From assembly GCA_039029195.1 (NCBI GenBank), contig JBCCGR010000002.1, positions 62,001 through 126,000 of the forward strand: a stretch of 64,000 nt of DNA. Direction: 5' to 3'. The notes below the pieces were generated by a model. It was not told the origin of the DNA and did not search any database. It was given only the letters and a program-made list of their open reading frames with translations. The position numbers and the translations under genes are program-made. Source of the DNA: JBCCGR01 sp039029195. GTDB lineage: Bacteria > Pseudomonadota > Alphaproteobacteria > Rhizobiales > Rhizobiaceae. Positions 44,257 to 52,462 of the stretch are shown here, in pieces (position 1 is the first letter of the stretch; each line of letters starts with the position of its first letter).

Positions 44257-44964
44257 ATGTTTTCAAAGAGCAAGTTGAACTACCAACCAATTCCGCTGCC
44301 TGACCGCGCGGAAATGAACGACCCTGAGATCGCCCGGACCGCTGTTGATCATTTTTCCCATATGCAGAAGCGCCATACGGTGCGCGATTTCTCCGACCGT
44401 CAGGTAGAGCGTGCCGTGATCGAAAACTGCATCCGGTCTGCGGGTACCGCACCGAGCGGGGCGAACCACCAGCCGTGGCACTTTGCGGCGATCAGCAGTG
44501 CGCAGCACAAGGCCAAAATTCGCGCCGCCGCCGAGGAAGAAGAGCGGAAGTTTTACGCCGGTGGTGCAGGCGATGAATGGTTGAAGGCGTTGGAGCCCAT
44601 CGGAACCAACGATCACAAGCCGCATCTGGAAATCGCGCCCTGGCTGATAGTGGTGTTCGCTCAGAAGTGGGGTCTTTTTGACGATGGCACCCGGTACAAA
44701 AACTATTACGTGCCGGAAAGCGTTGGCATCGCAACAGGTTTTCTTCTCGGTGCCTTGCACGAGTGCGGCCTGGTGTCATTGACCCACACACCGAACCCGA
44801 TGAGTTTTCTCAACGACATGCTGGGTCGACCAAAGTCTGAAAAACCCACCATGATCGTTGCTGTTGGCCATCCCGCTGAGGATGCGATGGTGCCGTCAGT
44901 CGCCAAAATTAAAAAGCCGCTCAGCGAAATTGCCACCTTCGTTGAGGACCCGGATCAGGGCTGA
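44257..44964 (+). CDS. Nitroreductase family protein
   Basis: The 235-residue FMN-dependent fold has RHTVRDFSDRQVERAVIENCIRSAGTAPSGANHQPWHF (FMN-binding RRSxRxF-type motif and the APSGANxQPWHF loop) and ESVGIATGFLLGALHECGLVSLTHTP with a C-terminal PTMIVAVGHPAED. This matches the subgroup related to iodotyrosine deiodinase/BluB. It begins 13 bases after the LapA gene and may share its transcript. Substrate unknown. Confidence 0.88.
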   Translation: MFSKSKLNYQPIPLPDRAEMNDPEIARTAVDHFSHMQKRHTVRDFSDRQVERAVIENCIRSAGTAPSGANHQPWHFAAISSAQHKAKIRAAAEEEERKFYAGGAGDEWLKALEPIGTNDHKPHLEIAPWLIVVFAQKWGLFDDGTRYKNYYVPESVGIATGFLLGALHECGLVSLTHTPNPMSFLNDMLGRPKSEKPTMIVAVGHPAEDAMVPSVAKIKKPLSEIATFVEDPDQG

Positions 44965-45034
44965 ACAATCTGCGCCATTGCGGATTTGCGACAAAGCGTT
45001 CAATAGAGCGGCAAATTCATCAGGGATTATTTGA

Positions 45035-46150
45035 TTGGCGCGCTCAGGACAAGGCAAACGACCGGCTGACAGGCCGAAGCGCCAGCGTCAGGGCGCCTCG
45101 CAGCGACAGGCACCATCGGCCCGCGCGCCGGGGTCAAAGCGCGTGCAAGCAAAAACGTCAGATCACCCCGATCCCCGCAAACATCAAGAGCCGGTTGCAC
45201 GGGCGATATCTCGAACGGGTCTGTTGCGACAGGGTCGACTTCCCGAAAAGACCGGATTGGTGCTCACCACCCGGCCCACGAAAGACTACGCGCTCATTGA
45301 CAGCGGTCTTGGCCTGAAGCTAGAGCGTCATGGCGCAACCACCGTGGTGCGCCCGGAGGGGCAGGCAATCTGGCAACCCAGACTGCCGCAAAAGAACTGG
45401 GATGCGGCCGACGCCATCTTCACCGGCGATACGGATGAAGAAGGCATGGGACGTTGGGCCTTTCCGAAACGATCGCTGGACGAAACCTGGCCCACGGCGT
45501 TCGACGGAATGCCGTTTCTTGCCCGTTTTACTTCCTTTCGCCATGTGGGTGTCTTCCCCGAGCAGGACGCCCATTGGCGGCACATGCAGGGCCTGATTGA
45601 GACAGCCAAACAGGCAGGCCGCACACCAACCGTGTTGAACCTGTTTGGCTATACTGGCGTCGCATCGCTTGTTGCGGCGCGCGCAGGAGCACGCGTCACC
45701 CATGTTGATGCATCCAAAAAGGCGATCGGCTGGGCGCGGGAAAATCAGGATTTTGCCGGGCTGGCGGATGCGCCGATCCGCTGGATTTGTGAGGATGCCG
45801 TGCGCTTTTGCGAGCGGGAAGTGCGGCGGGAAAACACCTATGACATCGTTCTGCTCGATCCGCCTGCCTTCGGTCGGGGACCCAAAGGGGAGCGCTGGCA
45901 ACTGTTCGAACATCTCCCGCACCTGCTGGACCTGTGCAAAACGTTGGTGACGGAAAGGTCGCTCACGGTGGTGCTTACCGCCTATGCCATTCGCGCCTCG
46001 CATTTTGCATTCCATGAACTCATGCAGGACGCCTTTTCCGAACTTGGTGGCCATCTGGAATCGGGCGAACTGGTGATTGAAGATGAAGCGGGTGACCGCT
46101 CCCTTTCGACATCGCTTTTTTCACGTTGGCAAAGCGGAGGAGGATCATGA
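45035..46150 (+). CDS. Class I SAM-dependent rRNA methyltransferase
   Basis: A 371-residue protein with a basic, disordered N-terminus (~1-60, rich in Arg, Gln and Lys), then an RlmI/RlmK-type region (DYALIDSGLGLKLERHG, QPRLPQKNWDAADAIFTGD, FRHVGVFPEQDAHW) and a Rossmann methylase core: motif I VLNLFGYTGVASLVAARAGARVTHVDASKKAIGWARENQ and motif IV DIVLLDPPAFGRGPKGERW. The DPPAF motif suits a base carbon or nitrogen methylase acting on RNA. The TTG at 45035 (AGGG upstream) is the likely start. The TrmH gene overlaps its stop (ATGA). Confidence 0.9.
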   Translation: MARSGQGKRPADRPKRQRQGASQRQAPSARAPGSKRVQAKTSDHPDPRKHQEPVARAISRTGLLRQGRLPEKTGLVLTTRPTKDYALIDSGLGLKLERHGATTVVRPEGQAIWQPRLPQKNWDAADAIFTGDTDEEGMGRWAFPKRSLDETWPTAFDGMPFLARFTSFRHVGVFPEQDAHWRHMQGLIETAKQAGRTPTVLNLFGYTGVASLVAARAGARVTHVDASKKAIGWARENQDFAGLADAPIRWICEDAVRFCEREVRRENTYDIVLLDPPAFGRGPKGERWQLFEHLPHLLDLCKTLVTERSLTVVLTAYAIRASHFAFHELMQDAFSELGGHLESGELVIEDEAGDRSLSTSLFSRWQSGGGS

Positions 46151-47013
46151 CCGAGCAATCCTCCCGCCGCACTGCCGGTCTCGTGAAAGAAATCACCTCA
46201 ACGGCAAATCCTCTGATCAAGGAGATCAAGGGACTGGCGTTGAAAAAGAACCGCGATGCCCAAAACGCGTTTCTGGCCGAAGGCCTGAAGCTCGTCACCG
46301 ACGCCGTAGAACGTGGCTGGCATGTGAAGACGCTGGTGTTTGGCAAGGCGATCAGTGACCAGACCGAACTGAAGACGCAGGTCGAACAGGTTGCGGCAAA
46401 AATTCATGCCAATGGCGGCACGGTGCTGGAGGTTAATGCCAAGGTGCTTTCCGCAATCACGCGGCGCGATAATCCGCAAATGGTTGTCGCTGTCATAAAG
46501 CGTCAATGCGGCTCGCTGCAGGATGTGAAGCCTGCGAGATCAGGCGTGTGGATCGCACTTGACCGGGTGCGGGATCCGGGAAATCTGGGAACGATCATGC
46601 GCACCGCCGATGCGCTGGGGGCCGATGGTGTGTTGCTGGTCGGCGATTGTACGGACCCGTTTGGCATCGAGGCTGTTCGCGCAACCATGGGCTCCCTCTT
46701 TCACGTGCCGATTGCCGTTGCCCGCGAGGATGAGTTCATCAAATGGCGGCCCCACTGGCCGGGAAAAATCGTTGGCACCCATCTCGCCGGCGCGCGGGAT
46801 CATCGGCTGATCGACTATGGCGACAAGCCCGTGCTGCTGTTGATGGGCAATGAGCAAAAAGGGCTGCCCGACACGCTGACTGAAATTTGCGATGAGTTGG
46901 TGCGGATTGCCATGGATGGCAATGCTGATTCGCTCAATCTGGCCGTGGCGACGGCACTAACCCTGTTCGAGGCGCGGCGCGGCGCCCTGCCGGTGGTTGG
47001 CGATGCGACCTAA
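46147..47013 (+). CDS. TrmH/SpoU family RNA methyltransferase
   Basis: A 288-residue SPOUT methylase starting at ATG 46147 (GGAGG five bases upstream). An N-terminal substrate-binding domain (TSTANPLIKEIKGLALKKNRDAQNAFLAEGLKLV) precedes the trefoil-knot motifs: VRDPGNLGTIMRTADALGADGVLL (motif 1), LLLMGNEQKGLPD (motif 2) and IAMDGNADSLNLAVATAL (motif 3). It 2'-O-methylates a ribose in rRNA or tRNA; the site is not predictable by eye. It overlaps both neighbours (methylase upstream, lspA downstream by 11 bases). Confidence 0.92.
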   Translation: MTEQSSRRTAGLVKEITSTANPLIKEIKGLALKKNRDAQNAFLAEGLKLVTDAVERGWHVKTLVFGKAISDQTELKTQVEQVAAKIHANGGTVLEVNAKVLSAITRRDNPQMVVAVIKRQCGSLQDVKPARSGVWIALDRVRDPGNLGTIMRTADALGADGVLLVGDCTDPFGIEAVRATMGSLFHVPIAVAREDEFIKWRPHWPGKIVGTHLAGARDHRLIDYGDKPVLLLMGNEQKGLPDTLTEICDELVRIAMDGNADSLNLAVATALTLFEARRGALPVVGDAT

Positions 47014-47512
47014 CTTCACCATTTCCGCGATCATCGTTTTTGTGCTGGTTGCAATTGATCAATTGATCAAGTGGCTCGTGGAAACGGGCCTGGCAATGCA
47101 CGAAATCTACGACCTTCTGCCCTTTCTGGCGCTGTATCGCACGCACAATGACGGGATCGCCTTTTCCATGTTTGCCGGGCTTGGCGCATGGCCGCTGGTA
47201 GTGATCGCATGCGCGGTGCTGGTGATCGTTCTGTACATGTGGAGCAGGCTTGAAGCGAACCGTTGGCTTTCCGGAATGGGGTTTGCGGCCATCGTTGCAG
47301 GCGCTATTGGCAACATCATCGACCGTGTGCTCCACGGCTATGTCATCGACTATGTGCTGTTTTATGTTGGTGACTGGTCCTTCGCGATCTTTAATTTTGC
47401 GGACGCCTTGATCAGCATTGGCGCGGCCGCCATCATTCTCGACGAGATTATTCACTGGAAACGCGGTCCAAAAACCACCGCGACGACGAAAGAAGAGGAA
47501 AATCATGGCTGA
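47003..47512 (+). CDS. lspA: Lipoprotein signal peptidase (signal peptidase II)
   Basis: A 169-residue membrane aspartyl protease with four hydrophobic helices. The catalytic pair lies in GNIIDRVLHGYVIDYV and FNFADALISIGA, and the TRTHNDGIAFSMF block matches the conserved N-x-G-x-A-F region. It cleaves signal peptides of diacylglyceryl-prolipoproteins, such as the LpoA-like protein in this window. The ATG at 47003 lies inside the end of the TrmH gene, so expression is coupled. The acuI-type gene overlaps its stop by eight bases. Confidence 0.94.
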   Translation: MRPNFTISAIIVFVLVAIDQLIKWLVETGLAMHEIYDLLPFLALYRTHNDGIAFSMFAGLGAWPLVVIACAVLVIVLYMWSRLEANRWLSGMGFAAIVAGAIGNIIDRVLHGYVIDYVLFYVGDWSFAIFNFADALISIGAAAIILDEIIHWKRGPKTTATTKEEENHG

Positions 47513-48503
47513 TAGTTTCAAAGCCATTCAGGTGTCACGTGACGAAGACAAGAAACAGTCCGTCGATGTTGTTGACCTGACGAATGACGATCTGATGGAC
47601 GGCGACGTGCTGGTCGACGTTCAGGCAACAACCGTGAACTATAAGGACGGTCTGGCCATCACTGGCAAGTCGCCTGTCGTGCGCCACTGGCCGATGGTTC
47701 CAGGCATCGATTTTGCCGGAAAGGTCATTTCGTCGAGCCATGCCGATTTCAGCGAAGGTGACGACGTCATTCTCAATGGTTGGGGCGTGGGCGAGACCCA
47801 TTGGGGCGCCTATGCCGGTCGTGCACAGGTGAGTGGCGACTGGCTGGTTCCAAGACCCGCCTCCATCAGCGCCGAACACGCCATGGCCATTGGCACGGCT
47901 GGATACACATCCATGCTTTGTGTGATGGCGCTGGAACGCCATGGCATCACCCCATCGCGCGGCCCAGTTGTGGTGACGGGTGCCGCCGGTGGTGTGGGCT
48001 CGGTTGCGATCTCAATTCTGTCGAAGCTAGGCTATCACGTGATCGCATCCACCGGACGCGCCAGCGAAGAAGCCTTCCTGAAGGATCTTGGCGCAGCCGA
48101 AATCATCGATCGGAATGAGCTGTCGGAAGCTGGACGCCCGATGGGCAAGGAGCGTTGGGCAGGGGCCGTTGATGCGGTTGGTTCGCACACGCTCGCCAAT
48201 GTGATTGCCCAGACCCAATATGGTGGCGCGGTCGCGGCCTGCGGGCTGGCGCAAGGGTTTGATCTTCCCACCACAGTGATGCCGTTCATTCTGCGTGGTG
48301 TGTCACTGCTTGGAGTTGATTCGGTGATGGCACCGAAGGAACTTCGTCTGGAGGCTTGGTCGCGATTGGCCGAGGATCTTGATCTGGCAAAGCTCGACAC
48401 GCTGAAAACAGCCATCGGCTTCGATGACATCATTCAGACCGCAAACGATATCGTTGAAGGCAAAGTCCGGGGCCGCGTCGTTGTGGATATGAGCGGGGTC
48501 TAA
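47505..48503 (+). CDS. acuI: Acrylyl-CoA reductase-type MDR oxidoreductase
   Basis: The 332-residue zinc-free medium-chain dehydrogenase has ATTVNYKDGLAITGKSPVVRHWPMVPGIDFAGKV, GWGVGETHWGAYAGRAQVSGDWLVPRP and the NADPH motif VVVTGAAGGVGSVAISILSKLGYHVIASTGR. These are the YhdH/AcuI subfamily signatures. AcuI reduces acryloyl-CoA to propionyl-CoA, protecting the cell from acryloyl-CoA made in DMSP or 3-hydroxypropionate metabolism. The ATG at 47505 overlaps the lspA stop by eight bases (GAGG upstream). No DMSP lyase gene is adjacent. Confidence 0.88.
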   Translation: MADSFKAIQVSRDEDKKQSVDVVDLTNDDLMDGDVLVDVQATTVNYKDGLAITGKSPVVRHWPMVPGIDFAGKVISSSHADFSEGDDVILNGWGVGETHWGAYAGRAQVSGDWLVPRPASISAEHAMAIGTAGYTSMLCVMALERHGITPSRGPVVVTGAAGGVGSVAISILSKLGYHVIASTGRASEEAFLKDLGAAEIIDRNELSEAGRPMGKERWAGAVDAVGSHTLANVIAQTQYGGAVAACGLAQGFDLPTTVMPFILRGVSLLGVDSVMAPKELRLEAWSRLAEDLDLAKLDTLKTAIGFDDIIQTANDIVEGKVRGRVVVDMSGV

Positions 48504-48560
48504 CAGCGTAAGCATCTGGCGCTCAACCTTGAGCGCTTTGATGCCTAGCGCTTTGTTTTT

Positions 48561-48607
48561 GAGCATGCTTTTGTCCGAAAAATCTGTCACCTTTTCGGAA
48601 GCCTGCG
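48561..48607. repeat. GAGCATGC/CCGAAAA hairpin repeat after acuI
   Basis: It starts GAGCATGC and contains TCCGAAAA-(10)-TTTTCGGA with flanking GCTT and AAGC that extend the stem. It resembles the element after mutS (40788-40834). It separates two convergent genes and could terminate both transcripts. Confidence 0.55.
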
Positions 48608-48610
48608 GTA

Positions 48611-49447
48611 TCACCCCAAAAAGCCCAAAAATGGTTGGCCGTTGATTGCCTGAACAAATGTGATGGCAATCAACGCTGCAAAGGCAATGCTTGCACCGTA
48701 GACCGGGAGCCGGTTTTTCGCACCGAAGATCAAGGCACTCAGCACGGCAAAGGCCGGTATGAAGTGCATGGCGTGGGTTGCAAAGAAGTGCGCAACCCTG
48801 AGATCGCCCCCATCACGCGCCCATCCGAAAAAAGCCAGTCCCGAAGCATCGCTTGGGGTTCCGCCCACCCAATGACCTCCGTTGCCGGCAAGGTATCCCG
48901 CGGTGATACAAGTGGCTGGCAGCGTCAGAGCCAGTCCGATAACAACTCCGGATTTGACGGCCGGGGATAAATCGGCGCTTTGGTTTTTCCAGATGTGCCA
49001 GGCAAAGACCGTTGTGGTCGATGTGAGGAGCACAGCAAACAATCCCATCAACGGATAAAGGGCGATCCATATCAACCCTTCCTCATAAAAATGCGATCCG
49101 TGGCCTGAGGCCGATGCTGCCATGATCCAGGCCATCTCGGCGAAAATGGCGAACACCACCGCCGTCATGAAGCGTCGATACCAACGTGTCTCAAGAAGAC
49201 CCACAGGCAGGTAGCGGGCGAACAGCACAAGCGTGAGCGTGTAGGCGGCAAGGCTGAACTGAAATTTGAGCGGTTTGATCCATGGATTGATGCCATTCAC
49301 CGTTCGCACTTCGATGAGCAAGGCGAGTGTGGTCGGTAACATCATGATCAGCATCATGACGCCAGTTGCAGCGAGCGCAGGTTCGGCACTGGAAAATCTG
49401 CGCCATCCGCCCAGTGCCGGCTCTGGCTTGTAGGCAATGTCTGTCAT
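48611..49447 (-). CDS. Integral membrane protein of unknown function
   Basis: A 278-residue protein with about eight hydrophobic helices. The loops GINPWIKPLKFQFSLAAYTL, RWYRRFMTAVVFAIFAEMAWIM and THAMHFIPAFAVL carry conserved-looking charged and His residues. The ATG at 49445-49447 overlaps the stop of the ABA4-like gene (ATGA), so the two are co-translated. I do not recognise a named family with certainty. Both genes face a TetR regulator across a paired operator, which suggests an inducible membrane function, perhaps in lipid or carotenoid-like metabolism given the ABA4-like partner (weak inference). Confidence 0.75.
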   Translation of the reverse strand: MTDIAYKPEPALGGWRRFSSAEPALAATGVMMLIMMLPTTLALLIEVRTVNGINPWIKPLKFQFSLAAYTLTLVLFARYLPVGLLETRWYRRFMTAVVFAIFAEMAWIMAASASGHGSHFYEEGLIWIALYPLMGLFAVLLTSTTTVFAWHIWKNQSADLSPAVKSGVVIGLALTLPATCITAGYLAGNGGHWVGGTPSDASGLAFFGWARDGGDLRVAHFFATHAMHFIPAFAVLSALIFGAKNRLPVYGASIAFAALIAITFVQAINGQPFLGFLG

Positions 49448-49887
49448 CGGGACACTCCAGGTTCCGCAGCCCACAATCGGTTCCCCCTTGCGACCCTGAG
49501 ACCCGTGAAGAGCAGGTAGCCAACCGGGCCAAACAGGAATGTGAAAAACAGGCAGGGAAAGATGAGCGGAAAGGAGATGTTTTCTTTGCGGGCGGTGCGC
49601 ACGATCCAGGCCCCGACAAACAGATCAAATGCCAGATAGTGAAGCCACCCTGCCAGCAAAAGTTCGGGAACTTCGAACACCCTGGCGACACCAGCAAGTG
49701 TGCTGAACGCGCCCTGCGAGGACGAGAAGTAAACCAAGATCAGTGCAACATACGCTGCTGCAAACAGGCAAGGTGCGACCAATGCCGCATAAAGATCAGC
49801 AAGGCGTGGAATGAACGGGCTTGCCAATAGCAGGAGCCAGCCGACAAGTGCGGCCATGTTGGCGATGGAGAACCAGTTTTCGGCCAA
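49444..49887 (-). CDS. ABA4-like (DUF4281) membrane protein
   Basis: A ~147-residue membrane protein with four helices and the family block EVPELLLAGWLHYLAFDLFVGAWIVRTARKENI, which is characteristic of ABA4-like proteins; plant ABA4 takes part in neoxanthin formation. I place the start at TTG 49885-49887, eight bases after AAGGA. The longer upstream reading (TTG at 49950) would start inside the -35 element and run through the operator. The bacterial role is unknown. It is the first gene of a two-gene operon repressed, by inference, by the divergent TetR protein. Confidence 0.8.
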   Translation of the reverse strand: MAENWFSIANMAALVGWLLLLASPFIPRLADLYAALVAPCLFAAAYVALILVYFSSSQGAFSTLAGVARVFEVPELLLAGWLHYLAFDLFVGAWIVRTARKENISFPLIFPCLFFTFLFGPVGYLLFTGLRVARGNRLWAAEPGVSR

Positions 49888-49903
49888 TGGTGCGGTCCTT
49901 ATG

Positions 49904-49975
49904 TTGACAGTGTCAAGATTGCTATAGATCGAGCGATCACTGCTGGTCAAGTAGAATTTGACAGTGTAAAGATTG
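49904..49975. promoter_or_regulatory. Paired operator between the ABA4-like operon and the TetR gene
   Basis: The 18-base sequence TTGACAGTGTCAAGATTG (49904-49921) recurs as TTGACAGTGTAAAGATTG (49958-49975). The cores are palindromes TTGACA-G-TGTCAA, the first perfect and the second with one mismatch, with centres 54 bases apart. This is the layout expected for two dimeric repressor sites in a divergent control region. Confidence 0.6.
49921..49950 (-). promoter_or_regulatory. Putative promoter of the ABA4-like operon
   Basis: On the minus strand TTGACC (49950-49945) and TATAGC (49926-49921) are 18 bases apart. Transcription would begin about seven bases downstream, inside the perfect operator palindrome, so a bound TetR-type repressor would block it. 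Confidence 0.4.
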
Positions 49976-50049
49976 GATTACGTCGAAGCTGAGAAATCAG
50001 ATCACAGGCCATATGTGGCTGGCGCCAATGAAAACCGGATCGAGAGTTC

Positions 50050-50661
50050 ATGCCGACAAAAGCTGAACAGCAGAAATCCTATCATCATGGGGACCTTAGA
50101 GCGGCACTGATTGATGCCGCTGAGAAGGAGCTAACGGAAAAGGGCTATTCCGGCTTCACGCTGCGCGGGTGTGCCAGACGTGCGGGCGTTTCCCATGCCG
50201 CTCCGGCGCACCATTTCGGTTCGGCAGCTAATCTGCTCATCAAGCTTGCAGCAACTGGATTTGGCCGGTTGGCACAATCGATGGAACAGCGACAGGCGGA
50301 AAGTGCTTCCGAGCCTATTCCGCAGCTGATGGCAGCTGGCATCGGCTATATCGAGTTCGCCCGACAAAATCCTGCACTGCTCCAGCTCATGTTCGGATCA
50401 GATCGCCCCGGCTCCGAGGATGAAGAATTGGTTCATCACGCGCAGCTGGCATTTGGCGTTCTCACCGGGGCGGTTGCGGCTGTGCGTGGTGATGATGACT
50501 TTGAAAACCGCGACGCTCAGCTTGCCATCGCCTCCGCCTGGTCGATGGTGCACGGCTTCGCCAATCTCATCAACAATGGAAGTTTGAACTTTATTCAGGG
50601 CATGTCGGATGAGAAAGTCGAGCAATTCGTGCTGGAGATGATCACCCGTCTTCGGTTTTGA
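50050..50661 (+). CDS. TetR/AcrR family regulator with WHG ligand domain
   Basis: The 203-residue protein has an N-terminal helix-turn-helix (SYHHGDLRAALIDAAEKELTEKGYSGFTLRGCARRAGVSHAAPAHHFGS) and a C-terminal ligand domain of the TetR_C WHG type (AWSMVHGFANL). The HHGDLR start is typical of this subgroup. It probably represses the divergent membrane operon and possibly itself through the paired operator at 49904-49975. The inducer is unknown. It converges on the SDR gene with a ten-base gap. Confidence 0.9.
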   Translation: MPTKAEQQKSYHHGDLRAALIDAAEKELTEKGYSGFTLRGCARRAGVSHAAPAHHFGSAANLLIKLAATGFGRLAQSMEQRQAESASEPIPQLMAAGIGYIEFARQNPALLQLMFGSDRPGSEDEELVHHAQLAFGVLTGAVAAVRGDDDFENRDAQLAIASAWSMVHGFANLINNGSLNFIQGMSDEKVEQFVLEMITRLRF

Positions 50662-50671
50662 CGGCTGTTTG

Positions 50672-51424
50672 TCAGACGTGCTGACCACCGTTCACATGCA
50701 CCTCGGCACCGTTCACATAGGAAGAAGCATCGGTGCAAAGATAGTAGATGGTCTCAGCGACCTCTGTTGTGCTTCCCAACCGGCGCAAGGGAATGTCAGC
50801 GGCCATTGCTTCCGTTCCTGGCGACAGGATGGAGGTGTCAATTTCACCGGGAGCAATCGCGTTGACCCGGATCCCCTGAGGCCCAAAATCGGCGGCCATT
50901 TCTCGGGTCAATGACGCAAGGGCAGCTTTGGAACTCGCATAGGCCGCGCCTGCAAACGGGTGCACACGCGATCCCGCAATTGACGTGACGTTGACAACGG
51001 CTCCGCCTGCTTCCCTCAATTCGCTCAGCAAGCCACGTGCAAGCATAATGGGTGCGAAGAAATTCACTTGAAAAACCATGCGCCACGAGTGCATCGGCGT
51101 GTTGATGGTATCGAGCCTGGCCCCCTCTTCGCCCTTGGGGCTGATGCCCGCATTGTTGACAAGCGCATTGAGGCGCCCCCCATCCTCGGCAAGGCGCTCG
51201 CGGATTTCGGCAACGGCAACGCCCAGATTATCCGGGTCGGCAAGATCGACCTGAATATGGTCGGCTTCGCCCTGAGGCCATGGGCAGTTTGAATCAAATG
51301 CCATGCGGGAGCAGGTGATCACCCGCCATCCCTCGCTTGAGAAGCGCTTGACGGTCGCGTGCCCAATGCCGCGGCTTGCCCCGGTCAATACAAGAGTTTT
51401 GCGAGGAGTTTCGTCATCAGACAT
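50672..51424 (-). CDS. SDR family oxidoreductase
   Basis: A 250-residue classical short-chain dehydrogenase starting at ATG 51422-51424 (GGAGCG upstream). It has LVLTGASRGIGHATV (TGxxxGIG), ALVNNAGIS (NNAG), VNVTSIAG with catalytic Ser, YASSK with catalytic Tyr and Lys, and APGEIDTSI. All catalytic residues are present. The substrate is unknown. It lies downstream of chvI on the same strand with a 124-base gap, in the position where chvG is usually found in relatives. Confidence 0.88.
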   Translation of the reverse strand: MSDDETPRKTLVLTGASRGIGHATVKRFSSEGWRVITCSRMAFDSNCPWPQGEADHIQVDLADPDNLGVAVAEIRERLAEDGGRLNALVNNAGISPKGEEGARLDTINTPMHSWRMVFQVNFFAPIMLARGLLSELREAGGAVVNVTSIAGSRVHPFAGAAYASSKAALASLTREMAADFGPQGIRVNAIAPGEIDTSILSPGTEAMAADIPLRRLGSTTEVAETIYYLCTDASSYVNGAEVHVNGGQHV

Positions 51425-51548
51425 TGGTCGCGCTCCTTGGCTCGCGCCAGACATCAAGCCTGCACTGGAAAAGAAGCAACCAGTCTGGATTGGTCAAACG
51501 CTGTGTCCGATATGACAGGTTCTTTAGTTGACTACAATGCGCAAGTTT

Positions 51549-52274
51549 TCAGCCTTCACGGAAGCGATAGCCAACGCCGTAAAGGGTCTCGATCATGTCG
51601 AAGGAGTTGTCCACGACCTTGAACTTTTTGCGCAGCCGCTTGATGTGGCTGTCGATGGTGCGGTCATCCACATAGACCTGATCATCATAGGCCGCATCCA
51701 TAAGGGAATCGCGGCTTTTGACAACGCCGGGGCGCTGGGCCAGCGAGTAAAGGATGAGGAATTCGGTGACCGTCAGAATGACCGGCTGGCCATTCCAGGT
51801 GCAGGTGTGGCGCTCCTGATCCATAACAAGACTACCACGTTCCAGCGATTTCGAACCTTCCTCAGCAGATTTTGTTGTGCCTTCAAGCCGGGCGGCTGTG
51901 CGTCGCATCACGGCGCGCACACGCTCGACAAGCAGCCTTTGGGAAAACGGTTTCTTGATAAAATCGTCCGCGCCCATCTTGAGGCCGAACAATTCGTCAA
52001 TTTCGTCGTCCTTGGAGGTCAGGAAGATCACCGGCAGGTCGGTCTTTTGGCGAAGACGACGCAGCAGCTCCATGCCATCCATACGAGGCATTTTGATGTC
52101 GAGGATCGCCAAATCCGGTTTGCGCGTGGTCAACCCGTCGAGAGCGGATGTCCCGTCGGTGTAGGTTTCCACACGATACCCTTCCGATTCCAACGCTATC
52201 GAAACGGACGTCAGAATATTACGATCATCATCGACCAGCGCGATGGTCTGCATCGAAGAAAATTCCCCAGCCAT
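51549..52274 (-). CDS. chvI: ChvI-type response regulator (OmpR family)
   Basis: A 241-residue regulator: receiver domain with MQTIALVDDDRNILTSVSIALESEGY and phospho-acceptor Asp59 (ILDIKMPRMDGMEL), PVIFLTSKDDEIDELFGLKMGADDFIKKPFSQRLL, and an OmpR winged helix (DDRTIDSHIKRLRKKF). The receiver sequence is nearly that of rhizobial ChvI. Start 52274 has AAAGGA six bases upstream; starting at the internal ATG 52253 would give the usual ChvI numbering (Asp52). ChvI governs acid and envelope stress, exopolysaccharide and host interaction genes. No chvG kinase gene follows here. Confidence 0.92.
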   Translation of the reverse strand: MAGEFSSMQTIALVDDDRNILTSVSIALESEGYRVETYTDGTSALDGLTTRKPDLAILDIKMPRMDGMELLRRLRQKTDLPVIFLTSKDDEIDELFGLKMGADDFIKKPFSQRLLVERVRAVMRRTAARLEGTTKSAEEGSKSLERGSLVMDQERHTCTWNGQPVILTVTEFLILYSLAQRPGVVKSRDSLMDAAYDDQVYVDDRTIDSHIKRLRKKFKVVDNSFDMIETLYGVGYRFREG

Positions 52275-52462
52275 TGCCGGTCCTTTCAGTGTTATCTGAT
52301 CCGCTGGTGCCGCACGATGTCACGGCGCAGGCGTCACAAATGTCAGCGAACTGAAAGGCCTTTGGCGCTACAATTGCGCACAAATTGTGGCACTTTCAGC
52401 GAATAAATGCCAATGGTGACGGCAGATTTCGTTGGCTTCTCACAGAAATTACGGAGGCGCTG

